From the NCBI GenBank assembly GCA_003510765.1, contig DOKV01000053.1:1-5362 (forward strand): a DNA stretch of 5,362 bases, read 5' to 3'. A model generated the notes under the pieces. That model was not told where the DNA came from, made no database searches, and worked only from the letters and a program-made list of their open reading frames with translations. This document shows, in pieces, positions 1 through 4,726 of the stretch (positions are counted from its first letter, which is position 1; the number at the start of each line of letters is the position of its first letter). The translations under genes and the position numbers were made by a program. Source of the DNA: Clostridiaceae bacterium (GTDB taxonomy: Bacteria; Bacillota; Clostridia; Clostridiales; Clostridiaceae).

Positions 1-1115
1 GTGTTTACGAAGCCATGAACCGCGTTCTTGTTACGGGTTTAGGTAATCCAGGTAGAGGTGCCAATAAACTATCCATGGCTGCAGGAAGAATTTTGGAAGA
101 TACTCGTGAGGCCATCATGGCGCAGTTTCACTTTACTTCCTCTTCTCATGTGATTTTAAAGTCTTCTGTAACGGAGTCTCTTAATACACTCTTATTGGGG
201 CTTCTCAAACCAGGAGACCATGTGATTTCATCGGTGATGGAACATAACTCTGTACTAAGACCACTGGCTCAATTGAAGGCCCAAGGACGCATCAGTTATG
301 ATCTCTTGCCTTGTGATGACGAAGGCTTCATACAGCTCCATGAATTGAACAAACTGGAAAAACCTGAAACAAAGGCCATCATACTCACCCACGTATCAAA
401 CCTCACAGGTTCCATTCAGCCCATAGGGGAAGTGCGGAAACACTTAAAGAATAAGAATATCTTCATCCTCATTGACGCAGCTCAGAGTGCTGGATACGTG
501 CCCATTGATTTTTCAGCCCTTCAAATTGATGCCCTTGCCTTTACCGGTCACAAAGGACTTCTTGGCCCTCAAGGTACTGGGGGGTTCCTATTGAATGAAC
601 GATTGAATGAAGCCATGGATCCTGTATTTACTGGAGGCACTGGTTCAGATTCTTTAAGCCTTTTTCAACCACTCTTTCTTCCCGACAAGTTTGAAGCTGG
701 TACACATAATTTACCAGGCATCGCTGGTCTATATGAAGGCGTATCTTTCGTAAATGAAAATACTATTGAAAAAATATTTATGGATAACACTGAAAAGTCT
801 TCTTATTTTTTAAGTGAAGTAACTTCCATGAAAGGGATTCGACTTCAAGGCACGTCTAATGTCCCCCAGCGAATTCCCAACTTTTCTCTGCTCTTTGACC
901 AAATGGACTCTTCAGAAGCAGCCTATAGGCTAGAAAATGAGTTTGACATCATTACACGTTCCGGGTATCACTGCGCTCCACTGGCACATGAAGCATTGGG
1001 GACCAAAGATACAGGCACCCTTCGCATAAGTTTTGGGTATCATACTACCATGGAAGAAATCGACGAAGTCCTCCGAGGACTGAACCATATCAGTGAGGTG
1101 CATTATGGAAAATAG
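1..1115 (+). CDS. Class V aminotransferase, cysteine desulfurase family (5' end outside window)
   Basis: PLP-dependent fold-type I enzyme resembling SufS/NifS-like cysteine desulfurases, which take sulfur from L-cysteine as an enzyme persulfide and release alanine. The reading frame is open from the left edge: codons for V-Y-E-A precede the first Met (nt 15), and relatives have a DNAAT-x-PKP-x-VYEA segment just upstream, so that Met is internal and about 15-20 residues are missing. Numbering from that Met: NPGRGANKLS near 11-20, the MEHNS segment with cofactor-stacking His77, HVSNLTG at 126-132, the IDAAQSAG motif with Asp154 and Gln157, the FTGHKG motif with Schiff-base Lys180, and GYHCAPLAH with candidate persulfide Cys320. 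The short Cys loop and 'GHKGLLGPQGTGG' fit the TIGR01977-type 'cysteine desulfurase family' (EF2568-like) better than classical NifS/IscS. No scaffold or carrier gene (iscU, sufU, selD) is visible, so the sulfur acceptor is unknown. It overlaps the next gene by 11 nt. The family call is firm; the exact substrate is inferred. Confidence 0.9.
   Translation, partial: VYEAMNRVLVTGLGNPGRGANKLSMAAGRILEDTREAIMAQFHFTSSSHVILKSSVTESLNTLLLGLLKPGDHVISSVMEHNSVLRPLAQLKAQGRISYDLLPCDDEGFIQLHELNKLEKPETKAIILTHVSNLTGSIQPIGEVRKHLKNKNIFILIDAAQSAGYVPIDFSALQIDALAFTGHKGLLGPQGTGGFLLNERLNEAMDPVFTGGTGSDSLSLFQPLFLPDKFEAGTHNLPGIAGLYEGVSFVNENTIEKIFMDNTEKSSYFLSEVTSMKGIRLQGTSNVPQRIPNFSLLFDQMDSSEAAYRLENEFDIITRSGYHCAPLAHEALGTKDTGTLRISFGYHTTMEEIDEVLRGLNHISEVHYGK
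1095..1100 (+). promoter_or_regulatory. Ribosome binding site deciding the ytvI-like start
   Basis: GAGGTG lies 4 nt before ATG 1105 and within the end of the upstream coding sequence. It supports ATG 1105 rather than the in-frame GTG at 1093, which has no comparable site in front of it and overlaps this Shine-Dalgarno sequence. The placement suggests translation coupled to the upstream aminotransferase. Confidence 0.6.
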
Positions 1116-2229
1116 TAATTCCTATGTAAAAAAATACGATAAGATTTTGATTTACGTGACCATTTATACGCTGACATTCTTTCTATTTGTGAAAACCCTC
1201 CCCTATACCATCCCTTTCGTCCTGGCTTTTGCCATCGCAGCAATGGTCACCCCTTTTGTGAAGAAACTCCTACTTTGGACAAAGCAGAAGATTCATGAGA
1301 ATCTCATCATTTTGATTTCCCTCTTGACCTTTTATGGCATCCTAGGGACTTTTGTCTCGGTGATCATCATCCGGCTCATCAACCAAGCTGTTCTCCTCGT
1401 CTCAAACAGCATCCTTTATCTCAATGAGCACTATGATGGCATCGTCTCTTGGGTAGAAGGACAATACGCATGGATTGCCTCAAACATCCAATCTCTTGAT
1501 CCAAGCATCATCGAAGCTGGTAGCGATATGCTGGGCTCTTTTCTCGCCTCTTTACAAGATGTTCTTGTTGCCGTAGGAAAAGCCATTGGTGGTTTCACCC
1601 TTGATATCCTGGCCTCCCTGCCAAACCTTTTGCTGATCCTCATCTTCACCGTGGTTTGTTCATTTTTCTTCACAAAAAAAATGATCAGTAATCCAGAGTT
1701 TATCTATGCTTACTTACCTACGTCAAACCAGCAAGAACACAAAGTGAAAGACATCATCACCCAAGGAAAGAATATGATCCTCCGATACAGTGGTTCTTAC
1801 TTATTGATCATCATGATCACTGGTGTCATATCCATCATCGGCTACATAATCTTAGGTATTCCTTATGCATTAATTCTAGGACTCATCACCGCATTTTTAG
1901 ATCTATTGCCTGTGCTTGGTGTATCTGTCGCTTATCTTCCCTTAGCCCTATACTATTTTGCCCAAGGAAATTACACCATTCCACTAGGCCTAGGTATTTT
2001 ATGGGTAGTGGTTGCTGTGGGAAGAAACATTTGGGAGCCAAAAATTCTCTCCACCAGTTTGAACATCAATCCTGTCATCACCATTATGGCCATTTTTATT
2101 GGTCTCAAAATGGCTGGAATTCTTGGTATGTTCTTCCTCATCTTTATGGCGGTGGGTTTCAAAGTACTACAAACAGTAGGCGTCCTTGATACCTTCCAAG
2201 AGGAACAGAAGTCAAAAAAATCCTCTTAA
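1105..2229 (+). CDS. ytvI: AI-2E family / YtvI-like polytopic membrane protein
   Basis: Integral membrane protein of the AI-2E transporter (UPF0118, PerM) family; the closest family pattern I recognise is the sporulation membrane protein YtvI. With ATG 1105 it has 374 residues, matching the usual ~350-375. Hydrophobic segments lie near 12-30, 32-50, 66-95, 172-190, 229-250, 252-285, 291-308 and 322-358. A long amphipathic soluble stretch at ~100-170 separates the N-terminal helices from the rest, as is typical of the family. Family signatures are the PFVLAFAIA segment (37-45), FLDLLPVLG (264-272) and the EPKI motif (311-314). The C-terminus is short, charged and cytoplasmic (EEQKSKKSS). YtvI in Bacillus is linked to sporulation under sigma-E; I see no sigma-E promoter here because the gene starts inside the preceding one. 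The substrate is unknown, and the 'AI-2E' name should not be read as proof of autoinducer export. The family is certain; the YtvI subgroup is likely. Confidence 0.85.
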   Translation: MENSNSYVKKYDKILIYVTIYTLTFFLFVKTLPYTIPFVLAFAIAAMVTPFVKKLLLWTKQKIHENLIILISLLTFYGILGTFVSVIIIRLINQAVLLVSNSILYLNEHYDGIVSWVEGQYAWIASNIQSLDPSIIEAGSDMLGSFLASLQDVLVAVGKAIGGFTLDILASLPNLLLILIFTVVCSFFFTKKMISNPEFIYAYLPTSNQQEHKVKDIITQGKNMILRYSGSYLLIIMITGVISIIGYIILGIPYALILGLITAFLDLLPVLGVSVAYLPLALYYFAQGNYTIPLGLGILWVVVAVGRNIWEPKILSTSLNINPVITIMAIFIGLKMAGILGMFFLIFMAVGFKVLQTVGVLDTFQEEQKSKKSS

Positions 2230-2246
2230 AGAGTTACCTAAACCAA

Positions 2247-2281
2247 AAAAAGACATGTTTATTTTTTCAACATGTCTTTTT
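2247..2281. terminator. Bidirectional intrinsic terminator between convergent genes
   Basis: A perfect 13-bp inverted repeat (2247-2259 with 2269-2281) encloses a 9-nt loop. The core AGACATGTT/AACATGTCT is flanked by an A-run on the left and a T-run on the right, so each strand reads hairpin followed by U-tract. It sits 17 nt after the ytvI-like stop and 4 nt after the stop of the convergent DUF4446 gene, so it can end transcription from both sides. Confidence 0.88.
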
Positions 2282-2285
2282 CTAT

Positions 2286-2798
2286 TTACTTCTTTTCTAA
2301 TCCTAAAGCTCTATTGATGGCGTATTGTTCTTCATCAGAAAGTGCATAAGTGGAAATGCCTTTGGTGATGGGCTTTGCATAAGAAGTACTGATATTTCTA
2401 CCAAAAATACTTGTAATGACCACGCCGTCATTTTTGTTATCTAGCATGGCGACACTGTAGCTTAAATCACTTCCCACATCCTCAAATGCCTTGTATCTTA
2501 CGACACCAACTTTTTGTATACAGTGATTCACTTGATTATTCAATAACTTTAGATCTTCTAAAGCAAGCTTTGCATCCACATAGGCGGTATCAATCTTCTT
2601 TTGATAGCCTTTAATCATGTCTTCTAAGCTACCCTTATCTGCATCCTGCATCATCATTTGGTATCTTTTCTTTAATCTCCTGTTGGAAACCATCATGATG
2701 ATAAAAAGTATCACCAGTATGATAAAGAAGAACACCATAATAAGCAGAATCAATTCCACATGTTCATTGATTAGCGTTACAATTGTATTATAGTCCAT
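2286..2798 (-). CDS. DUF4446 family membrane-anchored protein, last gene of the par operon
   Basis: A 170-residue protein that I recognise as DUF4446-like, a family often encoded beside parB in Clostridia (compare the small membrane protein YyaB near spo0J in Bacillus). One strong transmembrane helix lies at ~14-38, followed by a basic stop-transfer stretch (NRRLKKRYQ, 39-47), suggesting the C-terminal part is cytoplasmic. Residues ~45-95 are predicted helical and probably coiled coil. The conserved C-terminal block runs ~97-147 (VGVVRYKAFEDVGSDLSYSV, then a GVVITSIFGR segment and YAKPI). There are no catalytic motifs I can name. The start ATG at 2798 follows AGGAG with 5-nt spacing, overlapping the parB stop; the intergenic gap is 8 nt, so it is co-transcribed and probably translationally coupled with parAB. 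Its function is not established. A membrane-linked role in chromosome organisation is inference from context only. Confidence 0.85.
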   Translation of the reverse strand: MDYNTIVTLINEHVELILLIMVFFFIILVILFIIMMVSNRRLKKRYQMMMQDADKGSLEDMIKGYQKKIDTAYVDAKLALEDLKLLNNQVNHCIQKVGVVRYKAFEDVGSDLSYSVAMLDNKNDGVVITSIFGRNISTSYAKPITKGISTYALSDEEQYAINRALGLEKK

Positions 2799-2803
2799 TA
2801 TGT

Positions 2804-2808
2804 CTCCT
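2804..2808 (-). promoter_or_regulatory. DUF4446 ribosome binding site overlapping the parB stop
   Basis: On the minus strand AGGAG lies 5 nt before ATG 2798. It shares bases with the TAG stop of parB in a CTAGGAG string, the same arrangement as at the parA-parB junction, and is consistent with termination-reinitiation coupling. Confidence 0.7.
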
Positions 2809-3643
2809 AGTCTTCCAGTTGTAGATGCTCAAGAATTCTATTGAGATCATCCATACTGTAGTATTCAATTTCTATTTTTCCTTTGTCTTTTGCCTTCGGT
2901 CTTAATGATACTTTTGTACCCATGGTTTTGGCAAGCCTTTTTTCAATATCTTTAAAATGTGGATCTATCTTCATTTTTCTTGGTTCAGGCTTATTCTTAA
3001 ATAGACCCGCCACAAGTCTTTCTGTCTCTCTTACACTGAAGCTTTCATCGATGACTTTTTGCGCTATTGTATACTGATCGTCTTTGTTTTCTAAAGCAAG
3101 TATGGCGCGTCCATGCCCTTCACTCAAACTTTCTTCAATAAGAAATTGCTGTACTCTTTCATCTAATTGAATCAATCGCATAGTATTTGCAATGGACGTT
3201 CTAGATTTCCCGATTCTTTTCGCCAAGTTCTCTTGGGTTAGTGAAAAATCTTTCAGTAGCCGTTTATAGGCGTTGGCTTCTTCAATGGGATTCAAATCTT
3301 GTCTTTGAATGTTTTCAATGAGTGAAACTTCTAATACAGCGGAATCTGTTAGCTCCATAATCACCACAGGGACTTCTTTCATACTGGCTTTTTTAGCTGC
3401 TCTCCAGCGTCTTTCTCCAGCGATAATGCTATAATCTTCACCTTCTTTTTGTACGATGATGGGTTGAATCATACCATGTTCCTTAATAGATTCAGCTAGT
3501 ATTGCCAGCTTCTCTTCATCAAAATACTTCCTTGGTTGCTTCTTATTGGCTTTAATTTTGTTGATATCTAATAAGTTAATCTTCTCTTCTTCTTCAGGGA
3601 TCAGCTTATCCAATCCTTTACCTAATCCAAATTTCTTTGCCAT
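2807..3643 (-). CDS. parB: Chromosome partitioning protein ParB (Spo0J)
   Basis: parS-binding CTPase clamp that loads at parS, spreads along DNA, and with ParA segregates the chromosome origin; in relatives it also recruits SMC condensin. Its 278 residues match the family size (~280). The N-terminal segment KKFGLGKGLDKLI (3-15) is the conserved ParA-interacting tail that stimulates ATPase activity. The CTP-binding core covers ~22-118, with the GERRWRA motif at 76-82 and ENIQRQDLNP at 110-119. The helix-turn-helix parS-reading domain includes SLTQENLAKRIGKSRTSIANTMRL (about 134-157) and the following LSEGHGRAIL (173-182). The C-terminal dimerisation domain is ~225-278, after a charged linker. 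The start ATG at 3643 follows AGGAGG with 5-nt spacing. The gap to parA is 9 nt. Four cognate parS sites lie upstream of parA in this window. All expected motifs are intact. No parS is seen inside this gene, unlike Bacillus subtilis spo0J. Confidence 0.97.
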   Translation of the reverse strand: MAKKFGLGKGLDKLIPEEEEKINLLDINKIKANKKQPRKYFDEEKLAILAESIKEHGMIQPIIVQKEGEDYSIIAGERRWRAAKKASMKEVPVVIMELTDSAVLEVSLIENIQRQDLNPIEEANAYKRLLKDFSLTQENLAKRIGKSRTSIANTMRLIQLDERVQQFLIEESLSEGHGRAILALENKDDQYTIAQKVIDESFSVRETERLVAGLFKNKPEPRKMKIDPHFKDIEKRLAKTMGTKVSLRPKAKDKGKIEIEYYSMDDLNRILEHLQLED

Positions 3644-3648
3644 TTCTA

Positions 3649-3654
3649 CCTCCT
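3649..3654 (-). promoter_or_regulatory. parB ribosome binding site overlapping the parA stop
   Basis: A perfect AGGAGG on the minus strand sits 5 nt before the parB ATG at 3643 and shares two bases with the parA TAG stop (3653-3655). This indicates coupled translation and a fixed ParA:ParB output. Confidence 0.8.
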
Positions 3655-4417
3655 AGACCTGTTTTCTTAAGAATTCATCTGCTAAATCTTCATAGGCTTC
3701 TGCACCTTTCGCTTTCGGATCATATAAGGCGATGGGTACACCATAACTAGGCGCTTCTGCCAAGCGCACATTTCTAGGAATGGAACTCTCATACACAAGT
3801 TCGCCAAAATAGGATTTTAACTCTTCTGCCACTTGAATTTGTAGATTTCTTCTAGGATCGAACATGGTTAACACAACACCTTCTACTTCTAAGTTTCGAT
3901 TTAATCCTTTTTTTACTTTTTGGATGGTTTTCACCAACTGACTGATCCCTTCTAATGCATAATACTCACATTGCATAGGAATCAGTACCGTATCTGATGC
4001 TGTCAATGCATTGATTGTCAATAATCCTAAGGATGGTGGGCAATCGATGATCACATAGTCAAACTCTTCCGTGAGATCTGACAGTTTTCTCTTTAGTATA
4101 GATTCTCTATGTTCCATATAACTCAATTCTAAGTCTGCGCCAGCCAAATTCATATTAGCTGGGACAATTTTAAGATGCTCGATATTTTCTACAGGTAGAA
4201 TTACTTCATTTATAGAAGCATCTCCAACTAGAAGCTCATATGTCGTATATTCTAGTTCTTCCTTTTCAATACCAAGTCCACTGGATGTATTGCCTTGAGG
4301 ATCAATATCTATCACAAGAACTTTATGTCCTTTTAAGGCAATGAATGCAGCTAAATTGATGTTCGTTGTGGTTTTTCCGACACCACCTTTTTGATTGAAA
4401 ATACTTACTACCTTCAT
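3653..4417 (-). CDS. parA: Chromosome partitioning ATPase ParA (Soj)
   Basis: Deviant Walker-type ATPase of the ParA/MinD superfamily. The ATP-bound dimer binds the nucleoid non-specifically and ParB-parS complexes trigger hydrolysis, moving and separating origins; in Bacillus, Soj also regulates DnaA. From the preferred start the protein has 254 residues, matching Soj (253). Deviant Walker A is KGGVGKTT (10-17) with signature Lys10 and catalytic-site Lys15. Walker A' is DIDPQGN (37-43), and Walker B is YVIIDCPPSLG (121-131) with Asp125. QCEYYALEGISQL (149-161) and IPRNVRLAEAPS (213-224) are strongly conserved Soj blocks; Arg189 in TMFDPRRN aligns with the arginine used for DNA binding in Soj. 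I chose ATG 4417 because AAGGAG precedes it by 6 nt; the in-frame ATG at 4432 (adding MKEQK) lacks a good site and would lie only ~13 nt from the predicted transcript start. The absence of an N-terminal DNA-binding domain marks the chromosomal, not type Ia plasmid, class. Confidence 0.97.
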   Translation of the reverse strand: MKVVSIFNQKGGVGKTTTNINLAAFIALKGHKVLVIDIDPQGNTSSGLGIEKEELEYTTYELLVGDASINEVILPVENIEHLKIVPANMNLAGADLELSYMEHRESILKRKLSDLTEEFDYVIIDCPPSLGLLTINALTASDTVLIPMQCEYYALEGISQLVKTIQKVKKGLNRNLEVEGVVLTMFDPRRNLQIQVAEELKSYFGELVYESSIPRNVRLAEAPSYGVPIALYDPKAKGAEAYEDLADEFLRKQV

Positions 4418-4423
4418 TTTTTG

Positions 4424-4429
4424 CTCCTT
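4424..4429 (-). promoter_or_regulatory. parA ribosome binding site deciding the start
   Basis: Minus-strand AAGGAG stands 6 nt before ATG 4417. It lies inside the coding sequence that would result if ATG 4432 were used, so it argues for the shorter 254-residue protein. Confidence 0.75.
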
Positions 4430-4451
4430 CATTTGCTTACTCTTAGCTTTG

Positions 4452-4479
4452 ATTATACCCTGTCTAGTTTTGTTTTCAT
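4452..4479 (-). promoter_or_regulatory. Candidate promoter for the parA-parB-DUF4446 operon (P1)
   Basis: On the minus strand a perfect TATAAT occupies 4457-4452. A -35-like ATGAAA (4 of 6 to TTGACA) at 4479-4474 gives a 16-nt spacer. Initiation near 4445 would leave a leader of about 28 nt with the AAGGAG site correctly placed for ATG 4417. The -35 element is weak, so it could be an activated or redundant promoter. Confidence 0.5.
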
Positions 4480-4483
4480 AGAC

Positions 4484-4513
4484 ATTATAGAATGTTTCAC
4501 GTGAAACATTCTA
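4484..4513 (-). promoter_or_regulatory. Candidate second parA promoter with parS in its spacer (P2)
   Basis: A second perfect minus-strand TATAAT occupies 4489-4484, partly within the extended palindrome of parS 1. The best -35-like hexamer at 18-nt spacing is TAGAAT (4513-4508, 3 of 6), which is poor. If this hexamer is used, the 16-bp parS core lies between -35 and -10, so ParB binding would compete with RNA polymerase. The -10 is clear; promoter activity is speculative. Confidence 0.3.
4493..4508. other. parS: parS site 1 (ParB binding site)
   Basis: Perfect 16-bp palindrome TGTTTCACGTGAAACA, identical to the Bacillus/Clostridium parS consensus. The symmetry extends without a mismatch to 26 bp (4488-4513), the longest of the four. 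It is closest to parA and overlaps the region of a candidate promoter. Confidence 0.97.
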
Positions 4514-4563
4514 CTTTCACAGAAATGATATTGGTTTGAATGTCTTATAGAGATGTCTTTTAT

Positions 4564-4579
4564 TGTTTCACGTGAAACA
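4564..4579. other. parS: parS site 2 (ParB binding site)
   Basis: A second exact copy of TGTTTCACGTGAAACA. Perfect symmetry continues to 20 bp (4562-4581). Its centre is 71 bp from that of site 1. Confidence 0.97.
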
Positions 4580-4580
4580 A

Positions 4581-4596
4581 TCCTTGGATCTAAGGA
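4581..4596. repeat. Imperfect 16-bp palindrome next to parS 2
   Basis: TCCTTGGATCTAAGGA matches its own reverse complement at 14 of 16 positions, centred on GATC. It directly follows parS 2. It could be a binding site for another protein or chance; no family is recognised. Confidence 0.35.
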
Positions 4597-4620
4597 TGAA
4601 AGAATGCATACAACGGAAAA

Positions 4621-4636
4621 TGTTTCACGTGAAACA
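4621..4636. other. parS: parS site 3 (ParB binding site)
   Basis: Third exact copy of TGTTTCACGTGAAACA. A-run and T-run flanks extend the perfect palindrome to 24 bp (4617-4640), so as RNA it would also form a hairpin with a T-rich 3' arm. Its centre is 57 bp from that of site 2. Confidence 0.97.
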
Positions 4637-4673
4637 TTTTGATGGATAGTTCGTAATCTATGAACTAAAAAAG

Positions 4674-4689
4674 TGTTTCACGTGAAACA
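4674..4689. other. parS: parS site 4 (ParB binding site)
   Basis: Fourth exact copy of TGTTTCACGTGAAACA, with no symmetric extension beyond the 16-bp core. Its centre is 53 bp from that of site 3, and it is nearest to rsmG among the perfect copies. On the minus strand it is followed by a six-T run. Confidence 0.97.
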
Positions 4690-4700
4690 ATCTGTGAAGA

Positions 4701-4716
4701 TGGTTCCAATGAAACA
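4701..4716. other. Degenerate parS-like site
   Basis: TGGTTCCAATGAAACA matches the parS consensus at 12 of 16 positions. The right half-site (TGAAACA) is intact and the left half and centre carry the changes (positions 3, 7, 8 and 9). It lies 11 bp beyond parS 4 and ends 10 bp before the rsmG stop. It may be a decayed copy or a weak site; binding is doubtful because the central CACGTG is lost. Confidence 0.45.
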
Positions 4717-4726
4717 CTTGAAAATG

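Larger units (their letters stand above)
4665..4719 (-). terminator. Candidate rsmG terminator built from parS 4 and the degenerate site
   Basis: In the direction of rsmG transcription, AAGTGTTTCA (4719-4710) can pair over 10 bp with TGAAACACTT (4680-4671), after which the T-run continues and ends in AG (4670-4665). Alternatively the parS 4 palindrome alone forms a 6-bp stem with an ACGT loop before CTTTTTT. The stems are AT-rich and the long form has a 29-nt loop, so efficiency is uncertain. No better terminator follows rsmG. Confidence 0.4.
4418..4726. other. rsmG-parA intergenic region: parS cluster and parA promoter region
   Basis: This gap of about 310 nt holds no convincing gene. It contains four perfect and one degenerate parS sites, two TATAAT hexamers directed at parA, a possible rsmG terminator and a 16-bp imperfect palindrome. 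I searched by eye for DnaA boxes (TTATCCACA-like) and for Noc sites (ATTTCCCGGGAAAT) and found none good enough to report. Confidence 0.85.

Noticed and set aside
1592..1598. Isolated GTTTCAC half-site in the YtvI-like gene
   Set aside because: No matching right half follows; a 7-nt match is expected by chance.
1431..1673. Minus-strand 80-codon open frame
   Set aside because: Lies entirely inside the YtvI-like gene on the opposite strand, has no ribosome binding site and no recognisable domain; a coding shadow.
1971..2189. Two short open frames (minus 1971-2162, plus 2001-2189)
   Set aside because: Both overlap the conserved C-terminal membrane region of the YtvI-like gene; composition reflects that gene read out of frame.
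2883..3077. Plus-strand 64-codon open frame
   Set aside because: Antisense to the C-terminal half of parB, no start signals, no family resemblance.
3310..3329. parS-like halves TGTTTTCA and TGAAACT inside parB
   Set aside because: The halves are spaced wrongly for a 16-bp parS and the CACGTG centre is missing; explained by coding sequence.
4544..4549. Third minus-strand -10-like hexamer TATAAG
   Set aside because: No acceptable -35 at 16-18 nt upstream; AT-rich background makes such hexamers common.
4641..4650. Minus-strand CTATCCATC as a DnaA box
   Set aside because: Only 6 of 9 positions match TTATCCACA and there is no cluster of such boxes, so no origin is claimed in this window.
4488..4716. 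CRISPR array, given repeated identical 16-mers with ~40-55-nt gaps
   Set aside because: The repeats are perfect palindromes identical to the known parS core, too short and with unequal spacing, and they lie next to parAB with no cas genes.
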